Source: Nymphaea colorata
Lineage: Eukaryota; Streptophyta; Magnoliopsida; Nymphaeales; Nymphaeaceae
Assembly (NCBI RefSeq): GCF_008831285.2
Contig: NC_045144.1
Coordinates: forward strand, 14,435,858-14,499,857
DNA: 64,000 nt
Direction of reading: 5' to 3'
Every line of letters begins with the position of its first letter. Position 1 is the stretch's first letter. The position numbers and the translations under genes are program-made. Of the stretch, positions 26,961 to 38,234 are shown one piece after another. The notes below the pieces were generated by a model that searched no databases, was not told where the DNA came from, and saw only the letters and a list, made by a program, of their open reading frames with translations.

Positions 26961-28349
26961 TAAATGTCAATTGCTTTAGGGAGAGGTTAAACGTGCTAGG
27001 ACTGATTTGCATGTCTGTTGAACTGGGGTTGCTGAATAGATGGGTTACGGGTTGGGTTCCACGGGTTCATGGGTGGTTGAGCTAGGGCTTAGGTTCGGTT
27101 ATATAGGACAGAAACGTGGCTATGGTCTAGAATATAATAGTATAAATAGGTCCGGAGATGGGCGTTCAAATTAATCAATAATACTGGGTCTACAGTATGC
27201 CTTTCATACTCTTCGTGGAGTGATTCTATCGGTGGCTTATAATTTTCAAGTCACGGAGTCATCGTATTTACTCAGTTTATATACTTCAAAAATTCCAACT
27301 ATCGATGCCTTACATCTAAGAAAGTAGACATAAGTAAAGACATGGCATATTTATTTAGAAAAAAAAAATGCTACTTCCATCTATTGGTTGAACGTAAACA
27401 AACCATTTTTTGAAAATGGGTTCTAACACACAAGAAATACATGTTATTTGATGAACAATCTTTGTAAATTCAAAGATTGATCCTAGATGGTAGTTTTGAT
27501 CCAAAAAAGCAAAAACTAGCTTCAAAGAATAAGAGATTAATTCAAGAAATTATGATAAATGGTAACAACCAAGTCTAAGATTCTCACCCTTTCTGGAAAA
27601 TGTGGTTCCGTAAATAAATGACATGTCGAGTAGAACCTATTGCAAAATGGAACTGGATATATGCAGGTCCTTCTCTCAAATTGTGAGTATTACCCTTTGA
27701 AGCCAAATGGGACTCGTGGCCTGCTTAACTCTCCTTCTTGAAGAAAAGAGCAGTTCCTGCGTGGAAATACTCTTCGCATGCATACAGACATTAGTATAAG
27801 AAATCCATCAATCAGGAAGGTAGGTAATGCATAACCTTCAGTACGCAGAAGCAACGTTACCTTTCTAATTATTTTGTGTACCAAGACCGCGTTACATGTG
27901 ATATTTAGTACCAAGAATCATGCGTTACTGATTGGTCAACACAACCCCATTGCTCACATGTTATAGAACATACATATATTAACATTTCAAAATAGTAGTT
28001 GTCATAATAATGCCTAATACACTAAAATATACATATTACATTATTGCGCCACACGATTGCCAAATTTGTCAATTTCACCACATTATAGTGAGGAACTAGT
28101 AGTGAAAAACCATAACGTTGTTAGAAAAAGAATGGCCAATGAAAATAACGAAAAATCATTTATTGTGGGCACTCACATTAGAAAGAACAAAGTTCTCAGG
28201 TAGCTCTGTAGAAATGGACAGTAAAAAATGCATCCCTAGTGTCGGATTTCTTGAGAAAAATAATTTTTTAGTCATTTATCATAGCCCTAAAAATTTTCAA
28301 AGCAAAAAAACCTGACTTAAACGCTTTGGATCCCAAAAATTTAGTTTTT
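26961..28349. other. Non-coding interval
   Basis: No recognisable coding or structured element; no open frame here carries a known domain. Confidence 0.5.
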
Positions 28350-30660
28350 CTTCATGGGCAGGTTCTTCTGGCTGAGCAAGTCTAAGTCTACTTCACGGAA
28401 ACCAGAGATGGTAGGGGATTTCAATATGGGAGGCATTTCTAACTATGACCAAATTTCCTGCATTTCCTGGTTCTCGTGCTTCTCGCTGGTGATTCTAAAT
28501 TGTTGCATTTCTAATTATGTTAGGAGCAGCTCTAAGAAGTCAGGAAAGCTCTTTCAATTTTTGCTTGCATCAAGGTCAAGGCACATCAGATCACGTTGTT
28601 CTTGTGTTCCATATTAATTGGCCCTATTGTGGCCAGTGGAGATGGAATTTTTAGATAATTCGAGCATTACAAGTTGTAGCAGTCGTTTAAAGTTTAATTT
28701 GTTAGGGCATGGATTCATGTTGACGGGTTTCCAAAGGTTAAGTTGAGTGTAAAGTCACTATGAGCTTAGGTGCAAGAAAGAATGACCTCAAGGTGATCAA
28801 ATATTAAAAGATTTGAATCAGTTTAATTGTGGGGTTATGTTTTAGTCAATAAAAGAAGAACAAACCTAATTAGCTTTGTTGCAGTTCCAAGAAGGTTATG
28901 GAAATAATAAATCCTCTCTTGAATTTTCTAAAGGAAGACCTCGTAAGAATACTTTAAATATGATATGACTTATGATGGGGTTCTTGAAGAACCTGGTCAG
29001 ATTCATATAACTTGTGTTCATTACTTTACAAGGCTCTTTCTAAGAGATATATTCCCAGGTTTTCTTCCTTTAGATTTATGGCCTGGTTTATGGTGTCTAT
29101 TGTAGAGAATGAAATGCTTTCTGAGCCAGTTGTTGACGAGGAATTTTTTCGGGTTGGTAATGGAAGCAAACTCAGAGAGCTCTTCAAAGCACGATGGTTT
29201 TAGCAGCAATTGGACATTGTTAGGCTAGATGTGTCCAATGCCATATGTTTTTTTCTTTTTAAAGGTAAGATGATGAGAATTATTGAAAATAAATATACTG
29301 TTTGGTTTCTGAAAAAGGGGCTCCAAACTCATTTCCAATTTCAGGCCGACTGTACTAGAAAATAGTATTTTCAAGTTCATTTCAAAATGATAGTGTTCTA
29401 CAAGAAGAGAATTCTAAAACAATTAATTTGTGGGAGACAAGGTGTCTTTCTAGGCAAGAGGTGTATTCCATGCCGGCTCATGAAATTTTGCATTCCATGT
29501 TAAGAAGTAGTCTACAAGTGTATGCGTTAAAATTAACCTATCAATATACAGGTTGCCATCCTAGTTAGGTGGACAAGCTAATGAACAGTGTTTATATTGC
29601 CTCCTGTGCTATATTGGTCAACAGAAGAGAAGGGAAATTCTTTCATAGAGAAAGGGATCATGCCATTAACTTCTAACTTTTTCTTATTGGCAATGGAGAT
29701 CTTCTACATAGGAATCGAAATTGTTGTTATGAATCATATTATTGAAAACGGAATACTAGAGAAAGGTTTGCTAAAGTGACATCCCTTATTTATGTTGATG
29801 ATGTTCTTTCATTTTTCAAAGTGTCAGAGAACAGTTTATAGAATTCATGGAATGTGGGGAAATTTGGTTGAGGATGGCACTGCACATATTAATTCAAAAA
29901 AATCTCAGTTTTACCATGCATGACAACCAATGTGAGATGATGTGATGTTAGTTTGGTTGGGTCAAAAATGATTTTCTCACCAAGTATTTGGCACTGCTTC
30001 TGTCTCTTGACTTTTTATACTCTTATGTTTTAGATGATATTGTATTGAAGGCCCAAAAGAGATTGAGCTTGTGGTCATTAGGGAGGTTTCTCTCTTAAGC
30101 TTAGAGACCTTGCCTTATCAAATTTGAGTTATCTGCCCATGCACCATATTGGGCTATGGGGCTTGAGTGTCCCATCAAGGTGACATAATCTAAAACATTT
30201 ATGTCAAATTTTTAAAGAAAGACTAGAAGAAGTTAGTATGATTGATCTCATTTATTGAAAAACCCAAAACTTCTAGTCAAGGAAGGAGTTTGGTAAGAAT
30301 AAAATGTTGGAAGCCAATATGACTTACTTGGGTTTCTGGGTTACAATGGCTAACTAATAGAGTTAAGACTGTTACCGCAGCTACAAGTATAAAAATCATG
30401 AATTCGGTAAGAACAAATCTCCTCTATAGGAAGATATCATGAGATCCTAGAGAAAGGTGAGGACATTTGGTGGCCAATGAAAAATGGTTTGGGGAGGTAA
30501 AACTTGATATTGGCTTGAGTATCCTGGAATAGCTCATTTGCTATAGAAATTCTTTGGTGTGATAGAAAGAAAACATATTGGCTCTGGTTCTCTATTTCAA
30601 TATTGTCATGGAAGATCTGAGTTCTTAATTAGACATTTCATAAAGGGGGTGATTAAAATG
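28350..30660 (+). mobile_element. LINE (L1-like) relic: endonuclease to reverse transcriptase
   Basis: Conceptual translation in changing frames gives plant LINE landmarks in order. An endonuclease-type PEMVGDFNMG lies at about 28396-28425. A pre-RT region containing IHITCVHYFTRLF follows at about 29000-29040. The reverse transcriptase active site SLIYVDDVLSFFKVSEN is at about 29790-29840, followed by HINSKKSQFYHA near 29890-29925. A post-RT segment (LKAQKRLSLWSLGRF) lies near 30048-30092. Many stops and frameshifts show it is long inactive. No poly(A) tail or target-site duplication was identified, so the ends are approximate. It is probably a different copy from the LINE at 1-1270. Confidence 0.75.
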
Positions 30661-31010
30661 AATTGAATGGTAAAAGTGAAGTGCGGTAGTTGTACCCTAA
30701 GGCTTTTTGAAGTAAACCAGGTCTAGTCAAGGTTTAAAGTAGCACCCCCTTAAATTATATATATATATAAACTAGCTCAGTAGGCCCACTATCTGATGGT
30801 TCTGTTCATCCCCACCCTTCCTGCCCAAAAGAAGAAGAAGAAGAAAAAAACACTTTTTCCGTCTCTTTTCCTTTTGAAATGGGCCGAGCAGAATGGGAAA
30901 GGGGAAACAGGCGAGCAATAGAGAGATATTGGGGAGAGAGACTGGAAAAAAGAAAGGTTATATTGCTACCATCCAATTGCATGACTAGAGAGTCACACTC
31001 AGCAAATTAT

Positions 31011-31032
31011 GTGTGTGTGTGTGTGTGTGTGT
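31011..31032. repeat. (GT)n microsatellite
   Basis: Eleven GT dinucleotides followed by an AGAGAAAGAGAGAGAAAG purine tract. Confidence 0.97.
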
Positions 31033-31301
31033 AGAGAAAGAGAGAGAAAGAAAGAGAGGGATAAACTGGTTGGTGCTAGACTATTAATTAGATGCTAGAG
31101 GGATAAAGAACAATCTCAGTCTTTGACCATTTCAAGATTGGTGGTTGATAAAAAAAAACAATGAGAAAAAAATGTGAACTAATACTAGTTAATGAAAATG
31201 CTCCATCACTTTTTTTTTCCTTGTTTTCATCTCTGAAAAAAATAAAGGGCTAAAATTTTTTCTTATTGTCTATCATCTAAGTGTCTAGCGCCTCTCTCAC
31301 T

Positions 31302-31302
<1 letters not shown>

Positions 31303-31369
<67 letters not shown>
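31303..31369. repeat. Compound microsatellite (CT)n(AT)n
   Basis: CT repeats to about 31325 pass directly into AT repeats to 31369. Confidence 0.97.
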
Positions 31370-31371
<2 letters not shown>

Positions 31372-33841
31372 TGGGTGCTTATTTTTTGAGTTCCTCAAAT
31401 GATTACAGAAACATAACAGGATCCTGAAATGAACTTACTGCAAGAAAAGATAAAATTGTAGGTAAAGTGCAAGTGAACAAATTCCAACCAAGAATATGGA
31501 ATAGAATGAAAAACTCAATGGAAAAAACTGCATGTATACCAGTAGTTAGATAATGTAGACCTTATACAAAAGTCAATTTTTTGGTTGCTTACTTCTTTCA
31601 CGAGCATGATGAATATTGTGTTCATATAGGTATCTCCAATGCTTTCACATTTTAAGTGCTCTGTTACCCTATCTGATATTACTCTATCAAGTGCTGTGTG
31701 GAGCCCCACTAATCACTGTGCCTTCTTCTGTTTCAGCTTATGTTGACTTATGCTTCACAAGATCCAAAATTAGATCCAAAAGAGGCATATATAAAGCGTC
31801 CTGTTAGTACCATTTTCCAGTTAGTACTGCGCGAGCTTTGCAACTAGATCCTTAATTAATCATTTTTCTCTTATTTTTCTAAAGTTCTATTGAACAGTGG
31901 TACCAACAACAAACATTCAGAGATCTTGCAATTGGGGCGAGAACTCAGACGTGACGTCGCCGCTCACAAGTATATGCTTTTCCAATTCTTGCCTCCAATG
32001 TTATTGTGCAATTGAAATTAGCTATTGGTAGGTTACCCTCCTCCATGTTTAAAAGCAAGCAAGTTTTTCCCTCGTCTTCTTTTACTTTCTTAATCTTCAG
32101 TATGACCGACCGCCGCATTCCGAAAGCTGAATTCTTCATCTCCTTCAACTTGAAGATCTTTCACCTACCGAAGAGTCATGCTACTCAACTCCAGTAGTTG
32201 AGAAAACACTACTCCACGACTCCGGTCATGTACTATGTAACTCATCTCCTCACATGGGTTGCTTGACGGTGCATCACCGTTTGGCTAATTGGTAATTGAC
32301 TTCAATGTCTTACAACGATTAAAGACGAGTATACAAACTGAATTAATGCAGACAAATTCATTATTAACCCAAAGTAACGCACCTGCTAATGGGTGGTGAA
32401 TTAATCCTCTTAAATTGCTCTATTGTTTTCATTCATTGCCAAGTTAGTTTTATTGCTATTGTGATTAATGGCGAATTCAAGCAGAAGAGGCCAGAAGTAA
32501 GCCCCCTCAAACTAGTGCATGACAGGCTTTTCACAAATTGTTCACTAATAAGATGGGCCCAATCTCAATGTTTACAAGCCGAAGAGGAGTGGGTAGCAAC
32601 TTAAAATATGCACAATCATGAAATATGATGTTTATGTAAACAAATTTATAAAACGTAAGCATGCATATGAAAGATATTTTATATAAAAAAATATGTATAT
32701 AGATAGAAAACGTGCTCAAATGATAAATTATATATTGTACGTCAATCAGCCTAGCTCAGGCGTGAACGCCTTGTTCAAAAGATATGCAACATACTTCTAA
32801 AGTTGTCAATTATGAAGGCAAAATAACATCAAATTCTTACTGAGTCACTTTCCTAACCCAAAAAAAAAAAATCCTCCAAGAACCATACCTCACGAGTTTT
32901 TGCCTTGAGAGGTCGACCGGGATTAGCAGGCCCAAGGAAGCTGATCAGGGTTGTGGTTTTGTGAAAGTTTTCTATTGCTCTTAACTCTCTCACAAGATGT
33001 ATTCTGTACTTCCTTCAGTCACAAGGCTCACGTAAGAAGGAATGAATACTTTGCCTCGGCCATCACGCCGGCTTACGCTTATGCAAGTGATGACCAATTT
33101 TTTTTGCGTCACCAGAACCCTTTGTTCATTGAAAGCGAAAGCCACTAAGGCAAATAAATAAAGAGCTTGTCAGTGTTATACGTAGTATAAGGTCAATCTG
33201 TCATTAATTTTTTCATCAGATACAAATCTAGCCCTTTCTTTACACCCTCGCATTATTGATACTTCCCGTTGAATAAACACCCCTCCTTCATCGAAGAGGG
33301 GCATGCAGACGGCTTTCAAGTACGAAGGCGTCTCGATTTTTTAATTAGCAATTACCAGTTTAAACAAAGGCTCGAAGATGATTGAGGGTTGTTGAAGTTC
33401 CCAACCAACCATTCATATCTCTCTCTCTCTCTCTCTCGAATAATTTCTTTTGCTCATCATGGATAAAGACCAGTCGGGTCCGAATAAAGACAACACACGA
33501 GAATGGTTGGTTTCTAGAACATGTTGTTCCTTCAACTACAAGAGCAGATGGCTCTAAAACTGGGCTACATCACTGTGTAAACCAACTTCCAAACGATATC
33601 AACAGCGACCTCTAGATGGGCAGCGGTGATATCCCAAAAGTATCAACCACCAGGCTTGATCATAACGCGCGTTGTAGATTGCCGACAGAAGCTGTTGATC
33701 TGTTTCCCTGAAATACCGGCTATTAGGTTTAATTAAGACCTTCCTCGGAATCTTGGTAGCCCAACGTTTCTTTTTCTTCTTTCCTTCTCTTCTTTTCTGT
33801 TATTATTTTGCAGAGTTCATAGCATTTACATGCCAAATCTA

Positions 33842-34068
33842 AGCAATGTACAATACACAGTCACTATTCCAGCGCCACGTTGGCTGCCTCCTGCTCCAGT
33901 CCATGCAAATGATATTAAGGAACAGGAGTTCCAACAGAATGACGCATAACAAAAGCAATGTACAATTTGACAGTCACTATTCCAGCACAAGTTGGCTGCC
34001 TCACCGCTTCAGTCCATGCAAATGTTATTTAGAAATAGGAGTTGCAACACTGATGCATAACAAAAACA
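33842..34068. repeat. About 112-bp imperfect tandem duplication
   Basis: Two adjacent units share AGCAATGTACAAT, CAGTCACTATTCCAGC, GTTGGCTGCCTC, CAGTCCATGCAAATG and GCATAACAAA in the same order, with substitutions and small indels. The first unit begins at about 33842, the second at about 33954. No coding potential supported. Confidence 0.9.
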
Positions 34069-34156
34069 ATTTTGTTTAATTTTTCTTTTTTAAAGCCAAA
34101 CGATTGTATGTATAGTTATTATGCCTCCTAGTTTTAGGAAAGCTTTAGGCACCAAT

Positions 34157-34246
34157 AGAAAGAGAAAGGGAGAGAGAGAGAAAGAGAGAAATAAGGGGAA
34201 GTCCACTACAGCTCTACAAGGTTGTTTTGTCTTCAATGGTTATATG

Positions 34247-34291
<45 letters not shown>

Positions 34292-34334
34292 TATATATAT
34301 ATATACACACACACACATAAACAACCTTGTAGAG
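34157..34334. repeat. Foldback repeat around a compound microsatellite
   Basis: CTCTACAAGGTTGTTT at 34212-34227 has its exact reverse complement at 34319-34334. Between them lie (CT)n (34253-34286), (TA)n and (CA)n. A GA-rich tract at 34157-34198, just outside the left arm, could also pair with the CT tract. The arms resemble terminal inverted repeats of a small element into which microsatellites expanded. Confidence 0.75.
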
Positions 34335-34589
34335 AGTTGTAGAGTTTTACCGTGGCCAAAATATCAATCAAATGCCCTAATGTATACTCATGTATAAGAA
34401 CGTCTCTTTTTTTTTTTGCATGAACCAGAGTGACATGAAAGCTTGATCAGGATGTGTTGTTTTTACCATCATACCAGACTGAACTTGAAACCCATAAGCC
34501 ACCAATAGGCTATCTCAAAGGAAAAAATCATCCTATATTGATGTATGCAACCTAGGACTGCAAACCTACTCCAACAGCCATGGCTGCAT

Positions 34590-35070
34590 TTTCAAAGGCA
34601 GCACTAGTTTGTCATTTGTTAACTGAGCGAAATTGCACGAGAGATATGTTTCAATATGATGAGAATTCCACAGTGCAATATGTACGGATTAATTTCCACA
34701 AGATTGCAGGAGATAGATGCCTGAAAGAACAAGCTAAATGCTATTCAGAACCATTATTATGGATAGGAGGTTTGCCAGCTTGGATGTCTCTTTTATAACA
34801 TCAGCTTCTGAGGTGAATATCCTAGGGAACAGTTTCTTTGTTCTGGTAACTACATGCATAAAATAACTCCAATAGACAGAAAACTTAGCAGCTTTAGGAT
34901 GCAATGCACCAAGTTCATTTGAGACCTGCACCCTGCAATAGAGCATTAGATTGTTAGATTTTGGATCATTTTTTCGTCATACAAATATAAAAACATATCC
35001 ACCTGTGGCTAACTTGAACCCCGAAATTATCATGAAAGTCCACACCTCCAAGTTCATGCTGCCACATTTT
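34590..35070 (-). pseudogene. MATE (multidrug and toxin extrusion/DETOXIFICATION) transporter, decayed fragment
   Basis: MATE proteins are membrane antiporters exporting small organic compounds. Two exon remnants are recognisable on the minus strand. The first (about 35065-35012) encodes MNLEVWTFMIISGFKLAT, like the MATE 'SICMN..GWT.MI..GF.AA.' segment, and ends at CACAG|GTGGAT. The second (about 34933-34734) starts after TTGCAG and reads VQVSNELGALHPKAAKFSV, then IFTSEADVIKETSKLANLL, then LNSI and a stop where the family continues QPVLSG. The intron lies at the family's usual place, before the SNELGAG segment. The conserved glycine/histidine region is altered (ALHPK for AGHPK), the helix after KFSV is scrambled, and no N-terminal or C-terminal helices are found. 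This is a pseudogene fragment; retained introns argue against a processed copy. Confidence 0.75.
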
Positions 35071-36660
35071 TAATAACAATGAGAAGTCAGAATGTGCATA
35101 AAATGACAACCAACCACAACCTATCATTAAAGTCTTCTCTTGACTCAATCTCTTTGAGGTCTCTCTTGCCTATCAACTAAATGAGTACAAACCTTCTTTT
35201 ATGAGAAAAGGTGCACCCTTGTCAGAGGCGGAATAGGAGGCCTGCACTTACAAAGGTGAATGTAATTGCCGGTGCACTAATCAGCAAGTATGAGCAGGTC
35301 ACCAACCATGAGTCTGATTGAACTATACATTTCGAAAAAAAAATCCCACAATGGAAATGATAAATGGACAACCACCAACCAAGTAAATGACTGCAATAAA
35401 CATTGTAAACAAAACAAATGGAAGATAAAAAGACCGCCTAAGTATCGAAAGTTCTTGTCCTTGTCATTTACAAATTTCGACTAAAGCACACAAACTAATA
35501 CAGCAGATGCAACACGATATCATTCATATTTCTCGATGGTGGGATAGCTTCTTCCCAATCTCCTCGCTAAAGCTTAACTCTAGTATTGAAGGGGGCATTA
35601 CTGTTTGAGATGCAAAGCAAGCTATTAAAACAGTTTTTTTCTCGCAATAGGCAGTAGATATACAATCAGATTTTGAATCTACATTACCAACAGCAATTGC
35701 AGACTTGGACATTATAGAACTCATCCAGATTCACTTGAAGGCTTCTCCTTTGGATGTTTTGAGGCGTAGTGGTCTGCAAGCTGGTTTGCATTTGCTAGCT
35801 GGACCTGAATCACAAAGCATTATTGCTCATGCATGTTCATTACAACGACAGCACGTTGTGGACATTATGGAAGATACAGAAATCAAGTAGCTGAAGGCAT
35901 TCTGCATAAACAGTAGATACTCCCACCAAACAAGGCAACTCCACCCCACACACATACATAATTGGAGTTTGAGCAAACTTACATTACTCAAGATGTCCTA
36001 TGGTAAATCTAAGCACCTTGATAGAAGCATAGCCTTAAATGATGGAGTGTGTTCATGCTTGTGCATTTGCAAGAAATAGTCCAGAGAACAAAACCTCTGC
36101 AACCCTGCAATGGATATTAAACTAAGCTGCCTAATTCTTTTTGGATATGCAATATATGAAACCTGTCTTTGAAAGGGGAGTAAACAACCTGACCTTCCTC
36201 CTTATAGTCCACCCTTGTCAAGAATGAACCGCTCCCTGAGAAAGAGCGCTTAGGTTCCCAGAATCCTTCCACTAGTTCTTCCGGACAACTGACAATAGAA
36301 TTGTCATCCATACTCTTCATCTGAAAGTCACTGACAAAGCACCCTACCATCAATCACCGGATCGGCAATGCTATCTCCTGGTCACCAAGAAGAACAAGAA
36401 ATCATCACAATGAGTTTTCTACTTCTGGTACCCTAAGCTCTCAGAACAAATACTCCAAAGTTGAAATATGCAAAGTTAGCAACTGTAAATACATAAATTC
36501 ATAAGCAATTTTAAAAATAAATAATGATCAAATAATGGCAAACCACAGGATCAGTAAAAGCAGCAAAAACAACATCCAGATTCACATCCTCGCATTCATA
36601 GTTATTAATGGTGTGTAGACAGTATATTCGATCCTTAAACACTAAAAAGGTAAGAGAAGC
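35071..36660. other. Non-coding or unrecognised interval beside the MATE remnant
   Basis: Minus-strand open frames at 35524-35724 and 36117-36353 have fairly complex composition but no motif I recognise and no link to MATE. They may be decayed exons of an unknown gene or chance. Confidence 0.35.
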
Positions 36661-36890
36661 TGTACCAGGAGTGGGCTACAAATTTTTTTTTTTTGGGAGG
36701 CCAAACATGTTAAGTTGTAAAACTAAATAAAATTTCTCATACGTTTTCAAGATTAAACTACATTTTTCTCAAAATATCTAAGGGCTAAGTTAAAATTTTT
36801 GAAAATTTAAAGAGCTATAACTTTACTTTATAAAGTATTAGGAAGCTAGAGCCTTTGCCTGCTCCTTCTAGCTGTCCCTGCCCCCCTCCA
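36661..36890 (+). repeat. Dispersed-repeat fragment related to 16500-16670
   Basis: Begins near GTACCAGGAGTGGGCTAC and contains a T12 run, GGGAGGCC, AATATCTAAGGGCTAAG, and GAAAATTTAAAGAGC blocks. It ends with AGCTAGAGCCTTTGCCTGCT. Layout and blocks are like the fragment at 16500-16670 in the other orientation. It abuts the copia LTR to its right. Confidence 0.4.
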
Positions 36891-36912
36891 TCAACTTGAA
36901 TGATAATGTGCA

Positions 36913-36978
36913 TGTTGGTCCCACCCTTCAATCAAACTGCAAGGTAAACTTATTGCTGGTTGAAGAAATGAAGCAAAA

Positions 36979-37030
<52 letters not shown>

Positions 37031-37305
37031 GTAACGTGGTCCAGCTGTCAATCAGCCTATGTCCGCGGTGGGAAACTCTTCTCCGGTATTTTCACCAGCC
37101 ATCGCTAGAAAGAGCAAGATTTATTTATCATAATTTGATACAATCCAGATCCTTGATTTTAGGATCCTCATTTACACGGTTACAACTTATTCTAGTAGAT
37201 GGGTTGGAGATAACATGGGAGGTAGGATCTTTCCCACCAGGTGAAGACTGAGATAATCCAATATTGCTGGAAACAATATCTCCTTCCTTACCGTGTTGTT
37301 TATCA
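36913..37305 (-). repeat. 3' LTR of the oldest copia element in the nest
   Basis: On the minus strand, directly after the pol C-terminus and a G-rich polypurine stretch (TTGTGGGGGCA, 37315-37305), sequence starting TGATAAACAACACGG behaves as an LTR. It carries ACCGCGGACATAGGC and GGACCACGTTACATTG, similar to the GTGGACGTAGACTAACAAGT block of the other copia LTRs here and common in plant copia LTRs. A (GA)n repeat (36981-37024, plus strand) lies inside. The far end is placed at TG 36913 on the basis of the TG/CA rule only. Confidence 0.6.
36981..37024. repeat. (GA)n microsatellite
   Basis: About 22 GA dinucleotides within the copia LTR. Confidence 0.97.
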
Positions 37306-38234
37306 TGCCCCCACAAGCCAAGCTTGGTGTCAACAACATTGAGCTTGCCTCTCAAGCAATTGAATTGTGGTTCTGGCAGCACCTTGGCAAGAATATCGGC
37401 CAATTGATTTTCAGATGTAACAAATGTTCCTTGTTGGAAACCTTCTCTCCCACAAAATGATAATCAATCTCAATGTACTTGGTTCTAGCCTGGAAAATAA
37501 GGTTGGCAGCAAGGTACGTTGCCCCTATATTATCACATTTAAGGATCTGTATTAACTTTGAGTTCCTTAAGAAGAGATTTCAGCCAAACAAGCTTCAAAA
37601 TGGCACCAGTAAGAGCCTTGTATTCTTCCTTTACGCTGGATCGAGCAATGGTATGTTGTTTATTTGAACCCCAAGATATAATATTTTCCCCAAGAAGCAT
37701 GATGAAACCACCTATGAATCTTCCGTCATCCGGGCTATGAGAGTCATAGTTACTTCTTTGATTGGAAAGTGTATATGAACTTTTTCCTTGAAGATAACAA
37801 AGAATCTGTTTCACATGTACCCAGTCATAATCCATTGGATCATGCATGGACTGACATGCTTTGTTGACTACAAAAGCAATGCCAAGTCATGTAAGAGTGA
37901 CATATTGCAAGGTTCCAACAATGTTTCTACAAATAGAGGCGTCTACAAGTCTTTCCCCTTCATGATGTGAGAGAGGGGAATTTGGAGCAGCAGTAGTAAC
38001 GACAGTCTTGCATTTTTCCATGTGAGCCCTTTCAAGAATGTCTATAAGATATATTTTTTCTAAGACAATGCAAGGCATCCTTTATTGAAAAGCATATGAA
38101 TACCAAGGAAGTAGTGGATTTGACCTAGATCTTTAAATAGAAAACTATCAACTGATCTATTTGAGAAATACTTGCATTTTTTTAGTAGAGCTGCCAAGTC
38201 AAAACAATGTCATCAACATAAATTGGTAACTAGA
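37306..38234 (-). pseudogene. Ty1/copia pol, distal half (RT active site to RNase H), broken
   Basis: Reading from 38229 leftwards the translation begins PIYVDDIVLTW (RT catalytic YVDD). It continues through decayed thumb sequence, then WVHVKQILCYLQGKSSYTL and GENIISWGSNKQHTIARSSV, the RNase H start with the SSVKEEYKAL segment corresponding to 'SS.EAEY.A'. It ends with [21 protein letters not shown], the usual copia pol C-terminus before the polypurine tract. There are several stops and frameshifts. The proximal half of the same pol lies at 47364-48575; the two are separated by the solo LTR insertion at 38235. Confidence 0.88.
38230..38234. other. Target-site duplication CTAGA (left copy) of the solo LTR
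   Basis: CTAGA at 38230-38234 is repeated at 47364-47368, immediately outside the TG...CA ends of the solo LTR. Five bases is the normal duplication length for LTR retrotransposons. Confidence 0.88.

Larger units (their letters stand above)
30661..33841. other. Non-coding interval with microsatellites
   Basis: Contains (GT)n at 31011-31032 and (CT)n(AT)n at 31303-31369. Open frames at 31945-32148 and 32951-33148 show no known domain and are not proposed as genes. Confidence 0.5.

Noticed and set aside
36117-36353. 78-residue minus-strand open frame
   Set aside because: Composition looks protein-like but no motif, splice-linked neighbour or family could be recognised.
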